Positions 33,716-41,160 of a DNA stretch of 64,000 nucleotides are shown here, piece by piece. Under the pieces are notes generated by a model. It saw only the letters and a list, made by a program, of their open reading frames with translations, searched no databases and had not been told where the DNA came from. The stretch spans positions 114,014-178,013 of the forward strand of contig NZ_JAMXQV010000022.1 of assembly GCF_024703995.1 (NCBI RefSeq). Reading direction: 5' to 3'. How positions within the stretch are numbered: the stretch's first letter is position 1; each line of letters starts with the position of its first letter. Both the position numbers and the translations under genes were made by a program. The stretch comes from Amycolatopsis iheyensis (GTDB lineage Bacteria; Actinomycetota; Actinomycetes; Mycobacteriales; Pseudonocardiaceae).

Positions 33716-35188
33716 ATGGATGAGCAGCGCTTTTCCCTGTTGATCAACGGAACGGCCGTCGCCGCGCGCTCGGGCCGGACATTCGAGTCCCAGAACCCCT
33801 ACACCGGCAAGCCGTGGGCGATCGTGCCGGACGGCGGGCCCGAGGACGTCGACGACGCCGTCGCCGCGGCCCGCACGGCCCTCGAAGGCGAGTGGGGCGC
33901 GACCACCGGGTTCGCCCGCGCCGCGCTGCTGCGCCGGCTCGGCGACCTCATCGGCGAGCACGCCGAGCGCCTCGCCCGGCTGGAGGTCAACGACTCCGGC
34001 AAGCTCTACCGCGAAATGCTCGGCCAGCTCACCGGACTCGGCGGCTGGTACCACTACTTCGCGGGCCTGGCCGACAAGATCGAGGGCAGGCAGATCCCGG
34101 CGCCGAACCCGGACTACCTCGTCTACACCCGCCGCGAGCCGGTCGGCGTGGTCGCGGCCATCACGCCGTGGAACTCGCCGCTGCTGCTGCTCACCTGGAA
34201 GCTCGCGCCCGCGCTGGCGGCCGGGTGCACGGTCGTGGTGAAGCCGTCGGAGCACTCCCCCGCCTCGACGCTCGGGCTGGCCGAGCTGATCACCGAGGCC
34301 GGGTTCCCGCCCGGAGTGGTCAACGTCGTCACCGGGCTCTCCCGCGAGACGGGCGCCGCGCTGGCCGGGCACCCCGGCGTCGACAAGGTCGCGTTCACCG
34401 GGTCGACCGCCACCGGCCGCGCGGTGGCCGCCGCGGCGGCCGGGAACCTGAACAAGGTGACCCTGGAGCTGGGTGGCAAGTCGCCGCAGGTGGTGTTCCC
34501 CGACGCCGACCTCGCGGCGGCGGCCAACGGGGTCGTCGCCGGCGTGTTCGCGGCCACCGGCCAGACGTGCATGGCGGGCTCGCGGCTGATCGTGCACGAG
34601 GACGTCCACGACGAGCTGGTGCGCCTGATCGCCGAACGCGCGTCGGCGATCCGGCTCGGCGACCCGAACGAGCCGGCCACCGAGATGGGCCCGGTGGCCA
34701 ACGCGCCGCAGTACGAGAAGGTCCTGCACTACCTGGAGACGGCGAAGGCCGAGGGCGCGACGGTCGTCTGCGGCGGCGAGGCCGAACCCGCCCTCGGCGG
34801 GCTGTTCGTGCGCCCGACCGTGCTGACCGGGGTGACACCGGAGTCGACGGTCGTGCGCGAGGAGGTCTTCGGGCCGGTGCTCGCCGCGCTGACGTTCACC
34901 ACCGAGGCCGAAGCGATCCGCCTGGCCAACGACACGCCGTACGGCCTGGCCGGCGCGGTGTGGACGAAGGACGTGCACCGCGCCCACCGCGTCGCGGCGA
35001 AGCTCAAGGCCGGGACGGTGTGGGTGAACGCCTACCGGGTGGTGGCGCCGTCGGTGCCGTTCGGCGGGGTGAAGAACTCGGGACTGGGCCGCGAAAACGG
35101 CGTCCACGCGATCGACGAGTACCTGGTCGACAAGGCGGTCTGGGTCGAGCTGACCGGCGGGACGCGGGATCCGTTTACCCTGGGCTGA
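33716..35188 (+). CDS. Aldehyde dehydrogenase
   Basis: 490 aa from the ATG at 33716. Catalytic motif GQTCMAGSR with its cysteine, general base in LELGGKSPQ, PWNSPLLLLTWKLAPALAAGC and FTGSTATGR for the cofactor, and PFGGVKNSGLGRENG at the end. This is the typical NAD(P)-dependent ALDH family; the substrate cannot be assigned. The stop overlaps the HAD gene by one base, so the two form an operon. Confidence 0.93.
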   Translation: MDEQRFSLLINGTAVAARSGRTFESQNPYTGKPWAIVPDGGPEDVDDAVAAARTALEGEWGATTGFARAALLRRLGDLIGEHAERLARLEVNDSGKLYREMLGQLTGLGGWYHYFAGLADKIEGRQIPAPNPDYLVYTRREPVGVVAAITPWNSPLLLLTWKLAPALAAGCTVVVKPSEHSPASTLGLAELITEAGFPPGVVNVVTGLSRETGAALAGHPGVDKVAFTGSTATGRAVAAAAAGNLNKVTLELGGKSPQVVFPDADLAAAANGVVAGVFAATGQTCMAGSRLIVHEDVHDELVRLIAERASAIRLGDPNEPATEMGPVANAPQYEKVLHYLETAKAEGATVVCGGEAEPALGGLFVRPTVLTGVTPESTVVREEVFGPVLAALTFTTEAEAIRLANDTPYGLAGAVWTKDVHRAHRVAAKLKAGTVWVNAYRVVAPSVPFGGVKNSGLGRENGVHAIDEYLVDKAVWVELTGGTRDPFTLG

Positions 35189-35805
35189 TGCCGGACGCTC
35201 TCGTGATGGACCTCTTCGGGGTCTTCACCCGCTTCGACAACGACATCGTCCCCGCTCGCCTGGCGAAGCACTGCGCGGACCCCGAAGACGCCGTCCGGCG
35301 GCTGGCCGGGCTGATGGCCCGCCGCGAGGTGATCACCGGCCGGGTGACGCTGGCGGACATCCACGAGCGGCTGATCGCCAAGCACGGCTACACGAGGCCG
35401 TACGCGGACTTCGAGGAAGCTTGGCTGACCCCCTATTCCGGCCCGATGCCGGGGATGGCCGAGCTGGTCGGCCCGCTCGCCGAGCGGTGCCGCCTGGTCC
35501 TGCTGTCCAATGTGGACGCCTACTGCTGGCGCGTGGTCCGGGCGATGCAGCCGGAGCTGGGCCGGTTCGACGAGGTGCTGCTCTCGTGCGACCTCGGGCT
35601 GGCGAAGCCGGATCCGGAGATCTTTCGCAGGGCGAGCCTCGCCGCCGGGGCGCCGCCGGAGCGGTGCCTGTTCGTCGACGACACGCTGGTGAACGTCGAA
35701 GCGGCCGCCGCGCTGGGCTTTCGCACCCACTGGTTCCGGGGTGTCGCCGGCTTCCGGGCGATGCTCGGCGACGAAGCAATTCCCTCTCCCCACTTCAACA
35801 TATAG
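35188..35805 (+). CDS. HAD-superfamily hydrolase (subfamily IA)
   Basis: 205 aa, ATG overlapping the aldehyde dehydrogenase stop. Motif I reads MDLFGVFT: the nucleophile Asp8 is present, but the second Asp used by phosphatases is Phe10, as in 2-haloacid dehalogenase-like members. Motif II is VLLSNVD, the lysine is in LAKPDPEIFRRA and motif III is CLFVDDTLVNVEAAAALG. It may therefore be a dehalogenase or another non-phosphatase hydrolase. It is co-transcribed with the aldehyde dehydrogenase. Confidence 0.88.
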   Translation: MPDALVMDLFGVFTRFDNDIVPARLAKHCADPEDAVRRLAGLMARREVITGRVTLADIHERLIAKHGYTRPYADFEEAWLTPYSGPMPGMAELVGPLAERCRLVLLSNVDAYCWRVVRAMQPELGRFDEVLLSCDLGLAKPDPEIFRRASLAAGAPPERCLFVDDTLVNVEAAAALGFRTHWFRGVAGFRAMLGDEAIPSPHFNI

Positions 35806-35811
35806 CCGACC

Positions 35812-35835
35812 CCGGGGCTTGTGGCAAGACCCCGG
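35812..35835 (+). terminator. Hairpin after the HAD gene
   Basis: CCGGGGCTTG pairs with CAAG and CCCCGG around a TGG loop, with one bulged A. It starts seven bases after the stop codon. There is no T-tract, so it is a weak or factor-assisted terminator. Confidence 0.4.
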
Positions 35836-35882
35836 TGCGGGTCCACAATTCGGGCTCACCATTTTCAGTGAGGGGATTCCTG

Positions 35883-37088
35883 ATGCGTGTTCTGCTGTCC
35901 ACGATCGGCTCTCGGGGCGAGGTGCAGCCGGTCGTGGCGCTGGCTTCGGAGCTGAGAGCCCTCGGCCAGGACGTCCGCCTGTGCGTGCCGCCCGACTTCC
36001 GGGAGTGGCTCGAAGACCTGGGGTTCGCGGTCGTGCCGATCGGTCCCGAGCTGCGCGGGACCGCGACCGCGCACCGCGTCCCGCCGACGGCCGACCGGAT
36101 CCGCAAGGCCGCCGAGGACACCGTCACCACCCAGTTCGAGACGGTCTCGGTGGCCGCCGAAGGGTGTGACGTCCTGGTCGCGGCCGGTGCGCTGCAGTTC
36201 GCCACCCGCTCGATCGCCGAACGGATCGGCGCCGCCTACGTTTACGCGAGTTTCTGCCCGATCACCCTGCCTTCGGATCTCCACGCGCCGCCGCCGATGC
36301 CGTGGCGGTCGCCTGGAAAGGCGGAAAACCGTGCCCTTTGGGACGAAGACGCGCGGCGCTGGAACACCTTCTTCGGTGGCCGGGTCAACGAATTCCGCGC
36401 CGCGGCCGGCCAGCCCCCGGTCGAGGACCTGCCGACGCACGTCTTCTCCGGGCAGCCGTGGCTCGCGGCCGACGCGGCGCTCGCGCCGTGGCCGGAGCCG
36501 GGTGCCCCGCGGGTCGTCCAGACGGGCGCCTGGACCTGGCCGGACGAGCGGCCGCTGGCGCCCGAGCTGCGGGCGTTCCTCGACGCGGGCGAGCCGCCGG
36601 TCTACTTCGGCTTCGGCAGCATGCGCGCGCCGGCCGAAGTCGCCGAAGCGGCGCTCGAAGCCGCGCGGGCGCACGGCCGGCGCGCGATCATCACGCGGGG
36701 CTGGGCGGAGCTGGCCGCGGCCGACGCGCCGGACTGCCTGGGGATCGGCGAAAGCAACCAGCAGGCGTTGTTCCGGCGCGTCGCGGCGGTGGTCCACCAC
36801 GGCGGCGCGGGCACGACGACCACGGCGGCCCGGGCCGGCGCGGCGCAGGTCGTCGTGCCGCAGATGTACGACCAGCACTACTTCGCGGGCCGGGTCGCTT
36901 CGCTGGGCTTGGGCGCGGCGACCGAGCCCGGTGTGCCGAGCGCCGCGGCGCTGACCACGGCGCTCGACACGGCGTTGCGGCCGGAAGTGGCGCTCCAGGC
37001 GCGGCAGTTCGCGGCCGCGGTGCGCTCGGACGGCGCGAGCACCGCCGCCCGGCGTCTGCTGACGACGACGCCCCTGTCCGTGGCCTGA
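35883..37088 (+). CDS. GT1-family glycosyltransferase (glycopeptide Gtf-like)
   Basis: 401 aa from the ATG at 35883. The N-terminus MRVLLSTIGSRGEVQPVVAL is the classic start of GtfA-E enzymes of vancomycin-type pathways. The C-terminal donor site VVHHGGAGTTTTAARAG, then PQMYDQHYFAGRVASLG, also fits. Such enzymes transfer sugars from NDP-sugars to lipophilic or peptide acceptors in the cytoplasm. No peptide synthetase, sugar-synthesis or resistance genes surround it. It may modify a small molecule on its own, for example by macrolide-type inactivation or lipid glycosylation. Confidence 0.92.
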   Translation: MRVLLSTIGSRGEVQPVVALASELRALGQDVRLCVPPDFREWLEDLGFAVVPIGPELRGTATAHRVPPTADRIRKAAEDTVTTQFETVSVAAEGCDVLVAAGALQFATRSIAERIGAAYVYASFCPITLPSDLHAPPPMPWRSPGKAENRALWDEDARRWNTFFGGRVNEFRAAAGQPPVEDLPTHVFSGQPWLAADAALAPWPEPGAPRVVQTGAWTWPDERPLAPELRAFLDAGEPPVYFGFGSMRAPAEVAEAALEAARAHGRRAIITRGWAELAAADAPDCLGIGESNQQALFRRVAAVVHHGGAGTTTTAARAGAAQVVVPQMYDQHYFAGRVASLGLGAATEPGVPSAAALTTALDTALRPEVALQARQFAAAVRSDGASTAARRLLTTTPLSVA

Positions 37089-37102
37089 GTGTCGGTTCCC
37101 CC

Positions 37103-37135
37103 GGGCGCCGTTCGTCGGTTTCGTGCTCGGCGCCC
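37103..37135 (+). terminator. Hairpin between glycosyltransferase and monooxygenase-domain gene
   Basis: GGGCGCCG (37103-37110) and CGGCGCCC (37128-37135) are exact inverted copies around a 17-base loop. The element is 14 bases after the glycosyltransferase stop and 16 bases before the next start, so it could terminate or attenuate. Confidence 0.4.
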
Positions 37136-37151
37136 TCGGGAAAGGACACTC

Positions 37152-37445
37152 ATGACTGTGCTCATCGCCGGACCGGTGTACGTCGAACCCGCCGACCGCG
37201 ACCGCTTCGTCGAAGGCCACCGCGTCATCGTCGAAGCGGCGCGGCGGCACCCGGGCTGCTTCGACCTCTCGATCTCGGCCGACCCCGTCGAAGCGGACCG
37301 GGTGAACCTGTTCGAGTACTGGGAGTCGGAGGAGGTCCTGACGGCGTGGCGCGCCGCCGCCCCGCAGCCGACGGTGCGCATCCCGATCCGGGACGGGCGG
37401 GTCCGCAAGCACGTCGTCGCCCGCAGCGGCGATCCGTTCGAGTGA
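37152..37445 (+). CDS. ABM-domain (antibiotic biosynthesis monooxygenase-like) protein
   Basis: 97 aa. VLIAGPVYVEPADRDRFVEGHRVIVEAARRHPGCFDLSISADPVEADRVNLFEYWESEEVLTAWR is the dimeric alpha-beta barrel ABM pattern. Members range from cofactor-free monooxygenases to heme- or small-molecule-binding proteins, and no specific reaction can be assigned. It lies 63 bp downstream of the glycosyltransferase and might act on the same compound. Confidence 0.88.
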   Translation: MTVLIAGPVYVEPADRDRFVEGHRVIVEAARRHPGCFDLSISADPVEADRVNLFEYWESEEVLTAWRAAAPQPTVRIPIRDGRVRKHVVARSGDPFE

Positions 37446-37447
37446 CG

Positions 37448-37774
37448 TCAGCTCAGCGCGTAGAAGTCTTCGAGCACGGCACGGGCGGCTTCGGTGTCCG
37501 GCACCGCCGCGTCCCACCGCACTTCGGACGCTTCGGCGGTGATGTCGAAGCCGAAGAAGGGGCAGCACGCCTTTTCGCGGGCGGCGAGGTCGCGGACCCA
37601 GTCCTCGACCCCCGGGTCCGCGCGGAACCGGAAGCGGATGCCGACGTCGGTCCGTTCCCGCGCGACGAGCGCCCGGGCGAAGAGGCGCTGGTACTCGGCG
37701 AGCCGTTCGGCGGGGGTGTCACGGGCGGTGGACATGTCGCAGGCGACGGGGGTCGAAGCGGGCGGGATCTGCAT
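37448..37774 (-). CDS. Small protein with Cys-Cys motif, linked to MerR regulator
   Basis: 108 aa. The core AAREKACCPFFGFDITAEASEVRWDAAVP, then LEDFYALS, contains a CCPFF motif that could bind a metal or thiol-reactive compound; a further cysteine is at residue 12. It resembles small proteins found beside MerR regulators, but the family is not named here. It is divergent from the MerR gene, and its promoter has a 20-bp spacer with a dyad, the hallmark of MerR control. Confidence 0.7.
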   Translation of the reverse strand: MQIPPASTPVACDMSTARDTPAERLAEYQRLFARALVARERTDVGIRFRFRADPGVEDWVRDLAAREKACCPFFGFDITAEASEVRWDAAVPDTEAARAVLEDFYALS

Positions 37775-37803
37775 GGCGGGCTCCTGGTCTCTCGGTGCCG
37801 GCG

Positions 37804-37835
37804 AGCCTAGAGTCTGGACCTGACTCCAGAGTCAA
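37804..37835 (-). promoter_or_regulatory. MerR-type promoter and operator
   Basis: On the minus strand, TTGACT (37835-37830) and TAGGCT (37809-37804) are spaced by 20 bp. The spacer region contains GAGTCTGGA (37810-37818) and TCCAGAGTC (37825-37833), a 9-bp inverted repeat with one mismatch. The overlong spacer and dyad match MerR-activated promoters. It would drive the Cys-motif gene at 37774 and, by overlap, control merR itself. Confidence 0.75.
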
Positions 37836-37845
37836 GGGAGACAGC

Positions 37846-38220
37846 GTGAAGATCGGCGAGGTGGCCGGCGCGGCCGGGGTGAGCGTGGACACGGTCCGCT
37901 TCTACGAACGCCGCGGCGTGCTGCCGCCGGCGCAGCGGCGTCCTTCGGGCTACCGGGTGTTCCCGCCGTCGGCGGCGGACCGGATCCGTTCGGCGAAAGC
38001 GTTGCAGGAGCTGGGTTTCACGCTCGACGAGGTCGTGGCAGCCCTGCAGGCCCACGACACCGGCGACGCGACGTGCGCAACGGAACGCTGGCGCCTGGAG
38101 GCGGTGGTGGCCCGGTTGGACGAGCGGATCGAGCAGCTGCGACGGGTCCGCCGGAACGCGGCGGACTGCCTGGCCGACTGCCGCGCGGGCTGCTGCCGCC
38201 TGGTCGGCGAACCCCGATGA
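37846..38220 (+). CDS. MerR-family transcriptional regulator
   Basis: 124 aa from the GTG at 37846, after GGGAG. The N-terminal MerR helix-turn-helix (IGEVAGAAGVSVDTVRFYERRGVLPPAQR) and dimer helix are typical of ZntR/CueR/MerR-size proteins. The C-terminus has five cysteines (one in DATCATERW; four in NAADCLADCRAGCCRLVG), which suggests a metal sensor. It likely controls the divergent Cys-motif gene. Confidence 0.92.
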   Translation: MKIGEVAGAAGVSVDTVRFYERRGVLPPAQRRPSGYRVFPPSAADRIRSAKALQELGFTLDEVVAALQAHDTGDATCATERWRLEAVVARLDERIEQLRRVRRNAADCLADCRAGCCRLVGEPR

Positions 38221-38522
38221 CCACGGCGGGCGCGTGGTACCTGCACGCGACGTGGACGCACGACTTCGCCGACGAACCGGTCGAGATGATCAGCGAGATC
38301 GGCCCGGACGGCTACGAGCGGCGCAAAGTCGAGTACTTCCGCGATGGCCGTGTCGGCTGGGCCGACGAAGACCACGAAGTGGGCGGCACCGGGCTCGGCG
38401 TGGTGCCGGTGCCACCGCTCGAGGAGATCAACGCGCAGCCGGAATTCACGGCTTCGCGGGTGGCCGCGGCCGAGTTCGAGCGGGCCTGGGCCGCTAGGCC
38501 TCCCGCAGGTCGAGCCACATGA
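38217..38522 (+). CDS. DUF6881-like protein
   Basis: 101 aa, ATG overlapping the merR stop by 4 bp. AWYLHATWTHDFADEPVEMISEIGPDGYERRKVEYFRDGRVGWAD and the ending PPLEEINAQPEFTASRVAAAEFERAW match the DUF6881 pattern, a small protein family seen in immunity-like and housekeeping contexts. Function is unknown. It overlaps the convergent GNAT gene by 29 bp. Confidence 0.78.
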   Translation: MTTAGAWYLHATWTHDFADEPVEMISEIGPDGYERRKVEYFRDGRVGWADEDHEVGGTGLGVVPVPPLEEINAQPEFTASRVAAAEFERAWAARPPAGRAT

Positions 38523-39126
38523 TCCGCAGCCCGACCTCGCCGTGGTCGGGGTGGCGGAACGCGCCCGGGGCGACGCCCAGCGTCACGAACCCGAGGCTTT
38601 CGTAGAGCCGGACCGCGGCCGTGTTCACGTCGACGACCGCGTTGAACTGGATCGCCGCGAACCCGGTTCGCCGCGCCCAAGCGATCAGCTCCGTCGTCAA
38701 CGCGCGGCCCACGCCCGTGCCCCGCTCCTGTTTCGCGACCATCAGGCTGCCCGACGCGACGTGGCTGCCGGGCCCGGCGCGGTTGGCGTACATGTTCGCC
38801 GTCCCGGTCACGCGCGCGCCGTCGGCGGCGACCACCACCCGGGCGGGCGGCGCGAGCAGCCACATCCGCCGGGCGGCGGCTTCGGTGAGCGCGGGGTCGT
38901 ACGGGAACGTCCGCTGCTCGGTGACGACGTCGCGGACGATCGGCCAGATCGCCGGCCAGTCGCCGTCGCGGGCGTCGCGGATCACCGGCGCGGCCACCGG
39001 GCGCACTGCCGCGGCCGGCCCCACCGGGACCGGACCGCCGACGGCCACGAAGACTTCGTCCGCCGCGGCCACGGTCCGCACGCGGAAGACCACGCCGCCG
39101 GCCGACGTCTGTCCGAAGAGGACCAT
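38494..39126 (-). CDS. GNAT-family N-acetyltransferase
   Basis: 210 aa from the ATG at 39126; an upstream start at 39183 is possible, and the first about 45 residues are not domain-like. The GNAT domain starts at VIRDARDGDWPAIWPIVRDVV. The acetyl-CoA motif is QERGTGVGRALTTELIAWARR, and VNTAAVRLYESLGFVTLG is motif B. The substrate is unknown. Confidence 0.88.
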   Translation of the reverse strand: MVLFGQTSAGGVVFRVRTVAAADEVFVAVGGPVPVGPAAAVRPVAAPVIRDARDGDWPAIWPIVRDVVTEQRTFPYDPALTEAAARRMWLLAPPARVVVAADGARVTGTANMYANRAGPGSHVASGSLMVAKQERGTGVGRALTTELIAWARRTGFAAIQFNAVVDVNTAAVRLYESLGFVTLGVAPGAFRHPDHGEVGLRIMWLDLREA

Positions 39127-39281
39127 TTCGAGCCGCCGCCGGTGAACCGGGCCGGCGGCTCCGGGCTCGCGCACCGGCTGCAAAGGATGCCGGGGGTGCT
39201 GGAGACGCCCGCGCTGAGTTCCATCTCAAGGAGGCTAACGACCCGTTCGGTGTCGGACGACCGAATTACCCGGCTGCCGGT

Positions 39282-39476
39282 TCACTCCGTCCGCAACCGC
39301 AACGCCAGCGCCGGACACGCGGCCGCCGCGCGGCGGGCATCCGCCACCAACCCTGGCGGCAGCTCGCCCTGGGCCAGCACCGGGTACCCCCACTCGTCGA
39401 GCCGAACCGACTCAGGGAGCAAATCCGCGCACAGCCCGTGCGCGCGGCAGCCGATCGGGTCCACCGAAAGCTTCAC
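39282..39476 (-). CDS. 3Fe-4S ferredoxin
   Basis: 64 aa, GTG start overlapping the NuoF-like gene stop by 4 bp. Three cysteines in the arrangement C10-x5-C16 and C54-P (IGCRAHGLCADLLPE, then AAAACPALAL) indicate a single [3Fe-4S] cluster. It is the last gene of the electron-transfer operon and the likely electron carrier to or from the NuoF-like protein. Similar ferredoxins serve P450s, but none is encoded here. Confidence 0.92.
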   Translation of the reverse strand: MKLSVDPIGCRAHGLCADLLPESVRLDEWGYPVLAQGELPPGLVADARRAAAACPALALRLRTE

Positions 39477-40594
39477 GCCACACCCTCCAGGATCCGGCAC
39501 CGGCCACCGGCCAGGTGCGCTTCCACGTCGGCCGCGAAGACCCGCAACGCGCTCGCCGCGAGGCGGGCCGCGCCGTCCGGGTGGGCGCACGCGCCGCGGC
39601 CGGTCAGCAGCGGGATGCGGCGGGCCAGCCGGTCCGCCGCGCCGCCGCGGACCAGTTCGGCGAAGTCCGCCGCGATGGCCGGCAGGCCGAACATGCACGG
39701 GCCGCACTGGCGGGCCGACTCGGCCGCGAGGAACGCCAGGACCTCCGCGGTGTAGGCGAGCCCGCACGCCCGGGGCGGCAGCGCGTACACCGCCGAGACC
39801 CCGGAAACCGCGCCCCGCGGATCGGCCGTCCAGGTTCCGCCGTAACCGCCGACGAGCACCGCCTCGACCGGCTCGCCACCCGCCGCGGCCAGCACCGCCG
39901 TGAGCGACGACCCGGCCGGCACCTCGACGACACCCGGCTGCCGGACCGCGCCGGTGACGGTGACCAGGTCCGTCCGCGCCGCGCGGTAGTGGTGCGGGCC
40001 GAGCAGGATCACCATGGCCAGCTGCGCCAGGGTGTCGACGTTGTCCACCAGCGTCGGGCGCCCGCGCACGCCGCGTTCGGCCGGCCGCGGCGGCTTGCCG
40101 AGCGGCCGCGCGTCGCCGGCGCTCAGGTAGTGCACCAGCGCGGTCTCCTCGCTCGCGACGTACCGGCGGGGGATCTCGGCGACCCGCACGGGCACGAGGT
40201 CGTCGCGTTCGGCCAGCGCCGCGGCGACGCTCGGCAGCACCGGGCTGCCCGCGTGCACGCAAAGCACGGCCTCGCCGGCGCCGATCGCGTGGGCGGCGAG
40301 CTGCAGGCCGTCCAGGACGAGGTGCGGTGCCAGCGTGAGCAGCGCGGCGTCCTTCCGGCTGAGCGGGTCGCCTTCGCAGCCGTTCGCGACGACGATCGAG
40401 CGCCGCGCCCGGGCCGCACGCAGCTTCACCGCCGTCGGGAAGCCCGCGCCGCCGCGGCCGCGCAGGTCGGCCGCCGCGACGGCTTCGATCAGCCGGTCGC
40501 GGCCGTCGTCGCCGTGGTAGGCGACCCAGGGCACGACGCCGTTGCGGCGCCGGTGCCCGGCCAGGTCGAGCCGGTGCGGGGGCAGGATGCTCAT
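39473..40594 (-). CDS. NuoF-like NADH/FMN iron-sulfur flavoprotein
   Basis: 373 aa. The glycine-rich LRGRGGAGFPTAVK binds FMN/NAD(P)H as in complex I subunit NuoF. An SLBB-like region follows (TVTGAVRQPGVVEVPAGSSL), and the 4Fe-4S ligand motif ESARQCGPC with a later Cys in RGACAHPDG closes the protein. Normal NuoF proteins are longer by about 50-70 residues, and no NuoE or NuoG is present. It is coupled by 4-bp overlaps to the ferredoxin and the cytochrome-like gene, and probably passes electrons between NAD(P)H, ferredoxin and the membrane component. Confidence 0.9.
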   Translation of the reverse strand: MSILPPHRLDLAGHRRRNGVVPWVAYHGDDGRDRLIEAVAAADLRGRGGAGFPTAVKLRAARARRSIVVANGCEGDPLSRKDAALLTLAPHLVLDGLQLAAHAIGAGEAVLCVHAGSPVLPSVAAALAERDDLVPVRVAEIPRRYVASEETALVHYLSAGDARPLGKPPRPAERGVRGRPTLVDNVDTLAQLAMVILLGPHHYRAARTDLVTVTGAVRQPGVVEVPAGSSLTAVLAAAGGEPVEAVLVGGYGGTWTADPRGAVSGVSAVYALPPRACGLAYTAEVLAFLAAESARQCGPCMFGLPAIAADFAELVRGGAADRLARRIPLLTGRGACAHPDGAARLAASALRVFAADVEAHLAGGRCRILEGVA

Positions 40595-41160
40595 CGGGTC
40601 CCTCCGAGCGGCGAGAGCTTGCGGGTTTCGGTGTCGGCGTTCGTGCTGCTCAGCCGGAAGGCGACGGCGCCGAAGACGGCGAGCACGCACCCGACGTCGA
40701 GGGCGATGAGCCAGCCGTGCGCGGCGTCGTTCTCGGCCATGCCGATGCCGTGCACCAGCGCGACCGGCCAGCAGAGGTAGGCCAGCCAGTGCACCGCGCG
40801 CCAGGCCCGGGCCGGGATCCGCGTGCGCAGCAGGCTGGTGACGACGATCGCGAGCAGCAGGTCGATCGCGACCGCGCCCAACCCGACCCACAGCGGCTGG
40901 TAGTCCGCGCCGAACGGGATGACGACGTCGAGCCAGCCGAGCGGGACGTAGCCGTCGAGGATCGCGGACGCGATGTGCGCGGCGAGGAAGGCGAGACTGG
41001 TCAGCGCGAGGTTCCGGTGCACGGCGGCGAGGGTGAACCGCGGCCACTGCCGGGTGGCGAAGCGGCCGGCGCCGAGCGCGCCGAGCACGACGACGCCGGT
41101 GAAGAGCACGAGGGAGACCAGCCCGGTCGCGCGGCTGAAGTACCAGACGGCGGAGGTCAT
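40591..41160 (-). CDS. Ferric reductase-like transmembrane protein
   Basis: 189 aa with six hydrophobic segments. The histidines in AAVHRNLALTSLAFLAAHIASA and WRAVHWLAYLCWPVALVHGIGM are placed as bis-heme b ligands of the ferric-reductase/MsrQ-like fold. There are no FAD or NAD domains, so it depends on the partner proteins encoded beside it. Both ends overlap neighbours by 4 bp. It likely carries electrons across the membrane. Confidence 0.9.
   Translation of the reverse strand: MTSAVWYFSRATGLVSLVLFTGVVVLGALGAGRFATRQWPRFTLAAVHRNLALTSLAFLAAHIASAILDGYVPLGWLDVVIPFGADYQPLWVGLGAVAIDLLLAIVVTSLLRTRIPARAWRAVHWLAYLCWPVALVHGIGMAENDAAHGWLIALDVGCVLAVFGAVAFRLSSTNADTETRKLSPLGGTR

Noticed and set aside
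35883..37088. Part of a glycopeptide antibiotic cluster
   Set aside because: Only the glycosyltransferase fits; no peptide synthetase, oxygenase, sugar or resistance genes are nearby.
39282..41160. Remnant of respiratory complex I
   Set aside because: Only a short NuoF-like protein is present, and it is coupled to ferredoxin, ferric-reductase-like and ApbE genes, a different type of electron-transfer unit.
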